64,000 bases of DNA from Zoogloea oryzae (GTDB taxonomy: Bacteria > Pseudomonadota > Gammaproteobacteria > Burkholderiales > Rhodocyclaceae): NCBI RefSeq assembly GCF_030161255.1, contig NZ_BSPX01000014.1, forward strand, positions 1 through 64,000, given 5' to 3'. Both the position numbers and the translations under genes were made by a program. Position 1 is the stretch's first letter. Every line of letters begins with the position of its first letter. Of the stretch, positions 36,303 to 43,555 are shown piece by piece. Under the pieces are notes generated by a model. It worked only from the letters and a program-made list of their open reading frames with translations, searched no databases and was not told the DNA's origin.

Positions 36303-37379
36303 TCAGCCCACCAGCGCCACCGACTTGATCTGCGCCACCACGTCCATGCCCTCGACAAGACCGAGCTGGTCCTTCGACAGCCGGGTGATGCGTGCCAGCA
36401 ACGGCGTACCCGCCGCATCCAGGCGAACCAGGCACTGGGCCGGGTGGGCCGCCGGGGCAAAACCGCAGATCCGCGCCGGCAGGCGATTGACGATGCTCGA
36501 CGGATTGTCGGCCGCCAGCGCGATGCTCACGTCCCGGGCCTGGATCTTCAGCCGCGCCGGGGCGCCCACCGCCAGCGCCTTGCGGGTGACCTGAATGCTG
36601 CCGCCGGCGAACGCAAGCCGGGTGAGCTGATAGGCCTCGTCGTGGGCGGCCACGGTGGTATCGACCAGCACCGCGGCCTCTTCGTCGAGGGCGATGGGCA
36701 GATCGAGCCGGGCCAGCAGCTCGCGACAAGGCCCGCTGGCCCGCACCCGGCCCTGCTCCAGCAGCACCAAGTGATCGGCAAGCCGCAGCACCTCGTCCAT
36801 CGAATGACTCACGTAGATCACCGGAATCGCCAGCTCGTCGTGGAGGCGCTCCAGATACGGCAGGATCTCCTGCTTGCGGGCCGCATCCAGCGCCGCAAGC
36901 GGCTCGTCCATCAGCAACAGCCGCGGGCTGGTGAGGAGCGCCCGGGCGATCGCCACCCGTTGCCGTTCGCCGCCGGAGAGGCGCTCCGGGCTGCGGTCGA
37001 GCAGATGGCCGAGGCCCAGCAGCTCCACCGCTGCATCGTGGCTCACCCGCCGCTCGGCTGGCGCAATGCGCTTCTGGCCGAAAGCCAGGTTGTCGCGCAC
37101 CGACAGGTGGGCAAACAGGCTCGCCTCCTGAAACACATAGCCCAGCGCCCGCTTGTGGGTGGGCAGGCAGATGCGCCGGGCGTCGTCCTGCCACAGCTCG
37201 CCATTCACCTCGACCCGCCCCGCCGCCCGGGCGAGGCCGGCCACGCAGCGCAGCAGGGTCGTCTTGCCCGAACCCGAAGCGCCGAACAGCGCCGTCACGC
37301 CCCGCCCGGGCAGGGCGAGATCCACGTCCAGCGCAAAATCGGCCAGGGGCAGCCGGGCCCGGATCGACAGCCCGCTCAT
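36303..37379 (-). CDS. modC: Molybdate ABC transporter ATP-binding protein ModC
   Basis: A 358-residue ATPase with Walker A GASGSGKTT (about residue 34-42), Q-loop FQEASLF, signature LSGGERQRVAIARAL and Walker B LLLMDEPLAALD, followed by a C-terminal TOBE/Mop domain (about 290-355) that binds oxyanion. It powers import of molybdate through ModB. The ATG lies in an ATGA overlap with the modB stop, so translation is coupled. The gene ends the leftward modABC operon. Confidence 0.93.
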   Translation of the reverse strand: MSGLSIRARLPLADFALDVDLALPGRGVTALFGASGSGKTTLLRCVAGLARAAGRVEVNGELWQDDARRICLPTHKRALGYVFQEASLFAHLSVRDNLAFGQKRIAPAERRVSHDAAVELLGLGHLLDRSPERLSGGERQRVAIARALLTSPRLLLMDEPLAALDAARKQEILPYLERLHDELAIPVIYVSHSMDEVLRLADHLVLLEQGRVRASGPCRELLARLDLPIALDEEAAVLVDTTVAAHDEAYQLTRLAFAGGSIQVTRKALAVGAPARLKIQARDVSIALAADNPSSIVNRLPARICGFAPAAHPAQCLVRLDAAGTPLLARITRLSKDQLGLVEGMDVVAQIKSVALVG

Positions 37380-38065
37380 GATCCGAACCCCGACGTACTG
37401 CGCGCCCCGCCGAGCACATAAAGCCCCAGCAGCACCGCGAACGAGAACACCAGCAGGCCGGCGGCAAGGCCGTGGGCCTGGGCGTATTCCAGCGCCTCCA
37501 CGTGGTTGTAGATCTGCATCGACAGCACCTGGGTCTTGCCCGGAATGTTGCCGCCGATCATCAGCACCACGCCAAACTCGCCCACCGTGTGGGCAAAACC
37601 GAGGATCGCAGCGGTGATGAAGCCGGGCTTTGCCAGCGGCAGCGCCACCGTGAAGAAGGCCGCCAGGGGCGAGGCCCGCAGGGTGGCGGCCACCTCCAGC
37701 GGCCGCTCGCCCATCGCCGCAAAGGCGTTCTGGATGGGCTGCACGACGAAGGGCAGCGAATAGATCACCGACGCCACCACCAGCCCGGCAAAGGTGAACG
37801 GCAGCCCGCCGATGCCAAGGGCGTGGGTGAGCCGCCCCACCGGCCCGTCCGGCGCCATGGCCACCAGCAGGTAAAAACCGAGCACCGTGGGCGGCAGCAC
37901 GATGGGCAGCGAGACCACCGCCCCCACCACCCCGCGCAGCCGCGACCGGGTTCGCGCCAGCCACCACGCCAGCGGCGTGCCGACGATGAGCAGCAGCACC
38001 GTGACGAGGGTGGCGAGTTCAACGGTCAGGCGGATCGCCGACCAGTCCGCGGCGGTCAGTTCCAT
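37376..38065 (-). CDS. modB: Molybdate ABC transporter permease ModB
   Basis: A 229-residue inner-membrane permease with five or six hydrophobic segments. The EAA loop reads EVAATLRASPLAAFFTVALPLAKPG and the family motif LPIVLPPTVLGFYLL is near residue 55. It forms the transport channel that takes molybdate from ModA. It begins 7 bases after the modA stop and overlaps modC by four bases. Confidence 0.94.
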   Translation of the reverse strand: MELTAADWSAIRLTVELATLVTVLLLIVGTPLAWWLARTRSRLRGVVGAVVSLPIVLPPTVLGFYLLVAMAPDGPVGRLTHALGIGGLPFTFAGLVVASVIYSLPFVVQPIQNAFAAMGERPLEVAATLRASPLAAFFTVALPLAKPGFITAAILGFAHTVGEFGVVLMIGGNIPGKTQVLSMQIYNHVEALEYAQAHGLAAGLLVFSFAVLLGLYVLGGARSTSGFGS

Positions 38066-38072
38066 GGCGTGC

Positions 38073-38828
38073 TCACAGGTCGTAGCCGTAGGCCTTGATG
38101 ACCGCCTTCGCGGCGTCGGACTTGAGATAGCCCATCAGCGCCGCGGCCGCCGGGCTGGCCTTGCCCTTGTCGAGCACCACCGCGCCCTGGCGGATCGGGG
38201 TGTGATACTTGCCCGGCACCAGCCAGTACGAGCCATCGATGAGCTTGCCGTCCTTGTGGATCTGCGCAAACGCGATGAAGCCCAGTTCGGCGCTGCCCGA
38301 CACCACGAACTGCTGGGCCTGGCCGATGCTCTCGCCGGTCACCAGCTTCGGCTGCAGCGCATCGGCCAGCCCCAGCGCCTTCAGCGTCTCCACCGCCGCC
38401 AGTCCATAGGGCGCCAGCTTGGGGTTGGCGATCGACAGGTGCTCGAACTTGCCTGATTTCAGCACCTCGCCCTTGTCGTCCACAAAACCCGGCTTGGGCG
38501 ACCACAGCACCAGCTTGCCGATGGCGTAGGTGAACTGGCTGCCGGCCACGCCGTCGCCCTCCTTCACCAGCCGTGCCGGCGTCTCGTCGTCGGCCGCCAG
38601 CAGCACCTGGAAGGGCGCGCCGGATTTGATCTGGGCGTAGAACTTGCCGGTGGAGCCGAACACCAGCTGGGCCTTGTGGCCGGTGGCCTTCTCGAAATCG
38701 GCGGCGATCCGCTGCATCGGCGCGGTGAAGTTGGCGGCCACCGCCACCGACACCTCGTCGGCCTGGGCTGCGAAGGACGCGCCCGCCAGGGCAAGACTGA
38801 GGGCGAGGGTGTGAAGGACGGGTTTCAT
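38073..38828 (-). CDS. modA: Molybdate-binding periplasmic protein ModA
   Basis: A 251-residue secreted protein: signal peptide 1-23 (LSLALAGASFAAQA, cleavage before DEVSVAV) and the ModA fold with VAVAANFTAPM, FGSTGKFYAQI and ESIGQAQQFVVSGSAELGFIA, which carry the oxyanion-binding Ser residues. It binds molybdate, and perhaps tungstate, in the periplasm. GGAGAG precedes the ATG. It follows modE by 23 bases, so modE-modA-modB-modC are probably one operon. Confidence 0.94.
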   Translation of the reverse strand: MKPVLHTLALSLALAGASFAAQADEVSVAVAANFTAPMQRIAADFEKATGHKAQLVFGSTGKFYAQIKSGAPFQVLLAADDETPARLVKEGDGVAGSQFTYAIGKLVLWSPKPGFVDDKGEVLKSGKFEHLSIANPKLAPYGLAAVETLKALGLADALQPKLVTGESIGQAQQFVVSGSAELGFIAFAQIHKDGKLIDGSYWLVPGKYHTPIRQGAVVLDKGKASPAAAALMGYLKSDAAKAVIKAYGYDL

Positions 38829-38851
38829 GATTCTCTCCGGCAGGTTGGAAG

Positions 38852-39679
38852 TCAGTCGAAAACGGCGAGGATCACCGACGTGGCCTGGAACACCGCGCAG
38901 GCCTCGGAGCCCACCTGCAGCTCCAGGTTGTCGATGCTGTCGTGGGTCACCACCGAGGTCACGTTGCGCCCGCCGGGCAGGGTGATCGTCACCTCCGAGC
39001 TCACCGGCCCCTCGTGAATCGCCGACACCGTGCCCCACAGGTGGTTACGGGCGGTGGTGCGCGCGGCCGGGTCGGTGATGATGAGCACCGACGGCGCCTT
39101 CACGAAGGCATGCACCTCCTTGCCGATGGTGAGCTCCAGGTTCTCGGCGCTGGCCCGGGTGATGACCGCGACCAGCTCGTTGGCGTCGTCGAGGCGTAGA
39201 CGCACCTCGAAGCTCACCTCGCCCTCGCGCAGCCCGGTGATCGCCCCGACGAACTGGTTGCGCGCGCTGGTGCGCATCGACATGCGCCGCAGCAGGGTCT
39301 GGAACTCGCGCACCGTGCTGCCCTCGGCGCCACCGAGGCGCTGGGAGAGACGGTCGATGGCCTGCTGGTATTCCTGCTCCACCGCCCGGTACATGGCGAT
39401 CACCCGCCGGCCGTAGTCGGTGAGGGCCGTGCCACCGCCGTGCCTGCCGCCCACCGAGCGCTCCACCAGCGGTGCCTCGGCGAGGTTGTTCATCGCATCC
39501 ACCGCATCCCACGCCGCCTTGTAAGAAAGCGGCACCGCCTTGGCGGCCTGGGAGATCGAGCCGTAGCGGTCGATGGATTCCAGCAGACGGATGCGGGTGT
39601 CGCCGAGAAAGGTGCCGAACTCGGTATCGACTGTCAGCTTTCCGACAAGCTTGTGCTGAATGGGGCGGCGGGTTGTCAT
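38852..39679 (-). CDS. modE: Molybdate-responsive regulator ModE
   Basis: A 275-residue regulator: N-terminal LysR-like winged helix (about 25-125, with DRYGSISQAAKAVPLSYKAAW) and two C-terminal Mop/TOBE repeats (about 135-270, SARNQFVGAI and TARNHLWGTV), which bind molybdate. Mo-bound ModE represses the modABC genes and regulates molybdoenzyme genes. It is the first gene of the leftward mod operon, and a ModE box stands 9 bases upstream of its start, so autorepression is expected. The divergent gene encodes a molbindin of the same Mop fold. Confidence 0.93.
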   Translation of the reverse strand: MTTRRPIQHKLVGKLTVDTEFGTFLGDTRIRLLESIDRYGSISQAAKAVPLSYKAAWDAVDAMNNLAEAPLVERSVGGRHGGGTALTDYGRRVIAMYRAVEQEYQQAIDRLSQRLGGAEGSTVREFQTLLRRMSMRTSARNQFVGAITGLREGEVSFEVRLRLDDANELVAVITRASAENLELTIGKEVHAFVKAPSVLIITDPAARTTARNHLWGTVSAIHEGPVSSEVTITLPGGRNVTSVVTHDSIDNLELQVGSEACAVFQATSVILAVFD

Positions 39680-39685
39680 GAATCT

Positions 39686-39709
39686 ACCTATATATCAGGC
39701 TATACAGCG
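39686..39709. promoter_or_regulatory. ModE box 1, between modE and the molbindin gene
   Basis: CTATAT (39688-39693), 8 bases, then ATACAG (39702-39707) with flanking CG. Read on the minus strand it is CGCTGTAT-N8-ATATAG, the same layout as the E. coli modA operator CGTTATAT-N8-ACATAACG. It sits just before the modE ATG and can control both divergent genes. Confidence 0.75.
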
Positions 39710-39857
39710 TGGCGTACTGTACTCCAGCAAATAACGGGCCACAAATGCTGCAGTGCGCTATGGTTGTAACGATGCAGCCGGGGCTCCTAGAGTGGGCACC
39801 AGAGCCAGCCTGCTCGTCAGGCCAGCCTGCAAAATCACCCATACCAGGAGCAATGAA

Positions 39858-40286
39858 ATGAAAATCAGCGCGCGCAATGTCTTTGATGGCACCGTCGGGG
39901 CGGTCAAGCTGGGCGCCGTCAACAGCGAAGTGGATATCGCCCTGCCCGGCGGCCAGAAGATTGTCGCCACCGTCACCAACGACAGCGTGGCCGAGCTCGG
40001 CCTTGCTGCCGGCAAGGCCGTCAAGGCCATCGTCAAAGCCTCGTCGGTGCTGGTGCTGGCCGATGGTGCCGACGTGAAGCTGTCCGCCCGCAACCGCCTC
40101 GAAGGCACCGTCAGCGCCATCGTCGAAGGCCCGGTGAGCAGCAGCGTGACCATCGCCCTGCCGAGTGGCGACAGCGTATTTGCCACCATCACCCACGAAG
40201 GCTCGATCGCCCTGGGCCTGAAGGTCGGCTTGCCGGCCGCAGCCATCTTCAAGGCTCCGTCGGTGATCGTCGGCGTCAGCGCCTGA
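39858..40286 (+). CDS. Molbindin with two Mop domains
   Basis: A 142-residue protein made of two tandem Mop (TOBE-like) domains, residues about 1-69 and 72-142. Each opens with SARNxxxGTV (SARNVFDGTVGAV, SARNRLEGTVSAI) and ends KASSVLVLAD or KAPSVIVGVS. Such molbindins assemble into rings that store or buffer molybdate in the cytoplasm. GGAG at 39847-39850 is 7 bases before the ATG. It is divergent from modE, and the shared region holds ModE box 1, so it is likely part of the Mo regulon. Confidence 0.93.
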   Translation: MKISARNVFDGTVGAVKLGAVNSEVDIALPGGQKIVATVTNDSVAELGLAAGKAVKAIVKASSVLVLADGADVKLSARNRLEGTVSAIVEGPVSSSVTIALPSGDSVFATITHEGSIALGLKVGLPAAAIFKAPSVIVGVSA

Positions 40287-40630
40287 ACGACAGCAGCCTC
40301 GTCACCACGGCGCGGATGGTGCAGGGCGGAACGCCGAACGGCGCGCTGCCCCGCCTTTCTATATCTGCCGCCATATAGCGCATCCGGCAGCCGGCGTCGG
40401 CAATAGCGCTCTGCTATTTCTATCAGAGATCAATTCAACTGGAGCCATTCACGGCGAAGATCGATACTTGCTTCGACACCACCGCAGAGCCGGCGCCAGT
40501 ATCACAGCCGGGCATCGACAACCGTCGACGGCGGTGTGAAGACGCTCTCGGGAGGTCCTCGCCAGCGCGAACCACCGGCACCGACCGGCGCTCAAACGCT
40601 TGCCGGGCCCATCGCCCCCGGGAGAGAACC
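40287..40630. other. Intergenic region after the molbindin gene
   Basis: A 344-base stretch without a convincing gene. It holds a second ModE-like box (40359-40380) and a short perfect inverted repeat, AATAGC-gctct-GCTATT (40402-40418). The remainder leads to the DUF454 gene with no clear sigma70 promoter that I can defend. Confidence 0.5.
40359..40380. promoter_or_regulatory. ModE box 2, upstream of the DUF454 gene
   Basis: CTATAT, 8 bases, ATATAG (40359-40378) is a perfect dyad and is followed by CG, matching box 1 and the E. coli operator in layout. It is 73 bases after the molbindin stop and about 250 bases before the DUF454 gene, so it points to Mo control of a gene to its right. Confidence 0.65.
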
Positions 40631-41080
40631 GTGGAACGAGAACAACAAGACAGGATCGCCGCCATGCCCCGCTGCCAGGATGCCACCTCCATCGCTGCCC
40701 CCTCCGGGGATCTGCTCGCAAGCGCCGGCCGCCACGGCCTGTTCATCCTGGGCGGCATCAGCTTTGCCGTCGGCGCGGTCGGCCTCGTGCTGCCCCTGCT
40801 GCCGACCACCATCTTCTGGATCATCGCCGCCTGGGCCTGGAGCAAGAGCTGCCCGCGCCTGCAGCAGCGCCTGTACGCCGTCCCCGGCGCCGGCGCCCAC
40901 GTGCGGGCGTGGATCGAGGAAGGCCGCATCAGCCGTCGTGGCAAGCACTTCGCCCTGGCCGGGCTGGCCTTCGGGCTGGCCACCTGTACTTGGGCGCTTT
41001 ACGCCACGCCGCTGATCCTGGCGGCGGCCGGCCTGCCGCAGGTCATTGCCGGCTTCTACATCGCCAGCCGGCCGGAGTGA
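40631..41080 (+). CDS. YbaN-like DUF454 inner-membrane protein
   Basis: A 149-residue protein of the DUF454/YbaN family: two hydrophobic stretches (about 35-70, LFILGGISFAVGAVGLVLPL and onward) with the family motif LPLLPTTIFWIIAAWAWSKS, a cytoplasmic loop with a conserved His-Val-Arg-Ala-Trp region, and two more segments near the end. The function of the family is unknown. GTG at 40631 has GGAGAG just upstream; an ATG at 40664 is the alternative and still leaves the whole conserved region. A ModE-like box upstream is the only hint of a role. Confidence 0.82.
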   Translation: MEREQQDRIAAMPRCQDATSIAAPSGDLLASAGRHGLFILGGISFAVGAVGLVLPLLPTTIFWIIAAWAWSKSCPRLQQRLYAVPGAGAHVRAWIEEGRISRRGKHFALAGLAFGLATCTWALYATPLILAAAGLPQVIAGFYIASRPE

Positions 41081-41104
41081 CCCGGCCGACTCAGGTAATC
41101 CGGA

Positions 41105-42046
41105 TCAGCGGCTGCCCAGCCACACATCCAGCCCCTGGGCGTTGAGCTCAACGTCCAGGGCCAGGATGCGTCGGGTTTCGGCTTCCGACGTCTTCCAGCC
41201 GCCGCGCTTCGCCTCCTCGGCCACCAGCGCCCAGATGTCGTCCTCGATCAGCTGCTTGCGCGCCTCGCCCGCCCCTGCGTGACGCTCGGCGATGGCCACG
41301 TGGGCGTCGATCAGGCGGTGCAGGTCGGCCGCCAGGCGCGGCACGTCGGTGACCTGCGCGTAGTGGGTGAGGTACATCGCCACCGGCTGCTCGGCCTCCA
41401 TGCGGCGGATGGAGTCGTGCATCGCGTCGGGCTCGAACTGCACCGGCGTGGTGGTCGGGAAGATGCTCGGCCGGCCATCCACGTCAAACTGGCGGTAGGA
41501 CAGCCCGAAGGTGTCGCCGGTGAAGAAGCTGCGGCTTTTGGTATCGAGATAGCACACGTGATGGCGCGCGTGGCCCGGCGTGTCGAACACGCGGATGGTG
41601 CGCCCGGCGAGGGACAGCTCCAGCCCGTCGGTGGCCTCGATAATGCGATCGGCCGGCACCGGGATCAGCTCGCCGTAGAGCGCCTTCGCCCGCTCCGGCC
41701 CATACACCGCCGACACGCCCGCAAACAGCTTCGACGGCTCGGCCATGTGGCGTGCGCCACGCGGATGCACCACCAGCTTGGCGTTGGGAAACGCCCGGAT
41801 GAAAGCCCCGGCGCCACCGGCGTGATCCAGGTGGATGTGGGTCAGCAGCACGTAATCCACCGCCTCGGGCGACAGCCCGGTCTCGGCCAGCGCCTGCTCC
41901 ACATGCACCAGCGCGTCGTTGTTGCCGGTATCCACCAGCGCCGCCCGGCCGCCCTCCTCGATCAGGTGAATCGCCGCCACGTCCGTGCCGGTGTAACCCG
42001 AATCCACGGCGTAAATCCCGTTACCGAAAGCGCTCAAACCCTGCAT
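41105..42046 (-). CDS. MBL-fold metallohydrolase
   Basis: A 313-residue metallo-beta-lactamase-fold enzyme. Metal ligands are seen in THIHLDHAGG (HxHxDH), in the His of DTPGHARHH and in FTGDTF. The metal site is of the dinuclear glyoxalase II/lactonase type; the real substrate is unknown. I chose the ATG at 42046 because AGGGGA is 6 bases upstream; ATGs at 42082 and beyond would add residues that do not fit the fold. The C-terminal 60 residues are helical. Confidence 0.85.
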   Translation of the reverse strand: MQGLSAFGNGIYAVDSGYTGTDVAAIHLIEEGGRAALVDTGNNDALVHVEQALAETGLSPEAVDYVLLTHIHLDHAGGAGAFIRAFPNAKLVVHPRGARHMAEPSKLFAGVSAVYGPERAKALYGELIPVPADRIIEATDGLELSLAGRTIRVFDTPGHARHHVCYLDTKSRSFFTGDTFGLSYRQFDVDGRPSIFPTTTPVQFEPDAMHDSIRRMEAEQPVAMYLTHYAQVTDVPRLAADLHRLIDAHVAIAERHAGAGEARKQLIEDDIWALVAEEAKRGGWKTSEAETRRILALDVELNAQGLDVWLGSR

Positions 42047-42187
42047 CACGATCCCCTGACGAAAAGATTCGATTCTATCCATTCGGCAGCGTATGGCACC
42101 CAATTGCGTTACATCAATGTTTCAGTTTCAAAAAAAGCGCCCAATGTCAAGTAAGAAAAAGACTTACAAGACGAGAGGAGAAAACCC

Positions 42188-42454
42188 ATGTTGACGCTGC
42201 AAGACTGCATCGAGCTGTCCGATCTGTCCGAGGACGAAATCCTCGCCATTGCCGAGCACGAACACATCCCCGAAATGGCCGCCGTCGAAATGGGTTGCTA
42301 CCTCTGCCACACGCCCAGCGGTGAAAAACGCATCCGCCGCATGATCATCGACGACATCCACCACGCCCGCGAAAAGGGCGACACCGCCCACGCCGCCATG
42401 CTCAAGACGGTGCTCAGGCACTACGTCGCCGAGCACCACGGCACCAAAGCCTAG
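42188..42454 (+). CDS. Small conserved-looking protein of unknown function (88 aa)
   Basis: An 88-residue soluble, acidic-then-basic protein starting MLTLQDCIELSDLSEDEILA. It is predicted to be mostly helical, with many His and Glu residues (AEHEHIPEMAAVEMGCYLCH). Two Cys (CYLC) and several His could bind a metal, but this is only suggestive. GAGGAG at 42174-42179 is a strong ribosome site. I recall similar short proteins in betaproteobacteria but no assigned function. The next gene begins 73 bases downstream on the same strand. Confidence 0.7.
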   Translation: MLTLQDCIELSDLSEDEILAIAEHEHIPEMAAVEMGCYLCHTPSGEKRIRRMIIDDIHHAREKGDTAHAAMLKTVLRHYVAEHHGTKA

Positions 42455-42526
42455 ATCTTTCGGCATATCGTCACGCGAAGCGCGGGTTGGCATAATCCGG
42501 CGACCCGTCTTCGTTTCCCCGCTTCC

Positions 42527-43528
42527 ATGGCAATCCTCCGTTGCAACAAATGTGGCCACGTCGCCGAAGTCCCCGGCGAGCTCACCGGCCAGCAGATCGC
42601 CTGCCCCCAATGCACCCAGCCGGTGGCGGTCTACGACACCGTCCTGTTCGTGCGGAAGGTGCTCCAGCAGTATTTCAGCCAGCGCGACGAGCTCAACACC
42701 CTCAAGGCCCAGCAGGCGAGCGCCTTCCCCACGCTCAATGAAAGCCCTGCCGCGGCGGCTGGCGGCACCGATCTGAGCATCGACATCCATAACTCCGACC
42801 ACCTGGCGAGCGAAGCCCAGCACGCCGCCGTGCTCCAGTGGTTCGAGCGCCGCCAGATCCAGATCCGCGCCAACCACGATGCGGTGGACACCACCGGCTT
42901 CTTCGACGAGATCGCCGTCGAGCTGGGCGACAACTACGACCAACTGCGCGAAGTCGTGGACAAGATCCGCTGGGGTCAGCAGAAGGATGTGCCCAATTTC
43001 AGCCTCAACCTCGGCAAGCTCAGCCAGAAGGACGGGCAAACCCTCAACGCCTTCTGCAAGCGCCTCTACGACTGCGCCTTCCTGGCCAAGTATTTCTACC
43101 AGAAGCAGGAGAAGATCGGCCGCGGCACCATCCAGTCGGCCCCGACCATCCGCAGCTTCTTCGGCGGCGAATGGCTCGAGTGGTACGCCTTCATGAAGGT
43201 GCTGGGCCTGCTCCGCGAGCGCCGGCAGCGCTTCTCGTGCGCCCGCCAGCTGTCGGTGATCTTCCCCAACGAAGACCTCCACGAGCTTGACGTCTTCTTC
43301 CTCATCGACGGCAACACGCCGGTGTGCATCGAGTGCAAGACCGGCGAGTTCCGCCAGGACATCGACAAATACCTGCGCCTGCGCAAACGCCTCGGCATCG
43401 ACCGCAGCCAGTTCATCCTCTGCGCCACCGGCCTCACCGACGAGCAGGCGGCCGGCCTCTCCAGCACCTACGAACTGACTTTCGTCACCCTGAACGGCCT
43501 GACCACCCATCTCTCCCGGCTGTTCTGA
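42527..43528 (+). CDS. Zinc-ribbon plus Card1/DUF1887-like PD-(D/E)XK nuclease
   Basis: A 333-residue protein. The N-terminus is a zinc ribbon with Cys6, Cys9, Cys26 and Cys29 (CNKCGH and CPQC). A helical middle is followed by a nuclease core whose motifs match the DUF1887 family: GGEWLEWY (Glu218), ELDVFFLI (Asp255) and CIECKTGEF (Glu269-x-Lys271). DUF1887 is the nuclease part of the CRISPR-linked Card1/Can2 enzymes, but here no CARF sensor domain is present, so a cyclic nucleotide is unlikely to control it. It ends 27 bases before recQ on the same strand, which suggests a shared transcript and a role in DNA repair or defence. No CRISPR array is in the window. Confidence 0.8.
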   Translation: MAILRCNKCGHVAEVPGELTGQQIACPQCTQPVAVYDTVLFVRKVLQQYFSQRDELNTLKAQQASAFPTLNESPAAAAGGTDLSIDIHNSDHLASEAQHAAVLQWFERRQIQIRANHDAVDTTGFFDEIAVELGDNYDQLREVVDKIRWGQQKDVPNFSLNLGKLSQKDGQTLNAFCKRLYDCAFLAKYFYQKQEKIGRGTIQSAPTIRSFFGGEWLEWYAFMKVLGLLRERRQRFSCARQLSVIFPNEDLHELDVFFLIDGNTPVCIECKTGEFRQDIDKYLRLRKRLGIDRSQFILCATGLTDEQAAGLSSTYELTFVTLNGLTTHLSRLF

Positions 43529-43555
43529 GGCGGGCCGGGGTAAAATCCCGCCCCT

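Noticed and set aside
42527..43528. Considered as a CRISPR ancillary Card1/Can2 enzyme
   Set aside because: It lacks a CARF domain and no type III CRISPR locus is in the window; only the nuclease part resembles that family.
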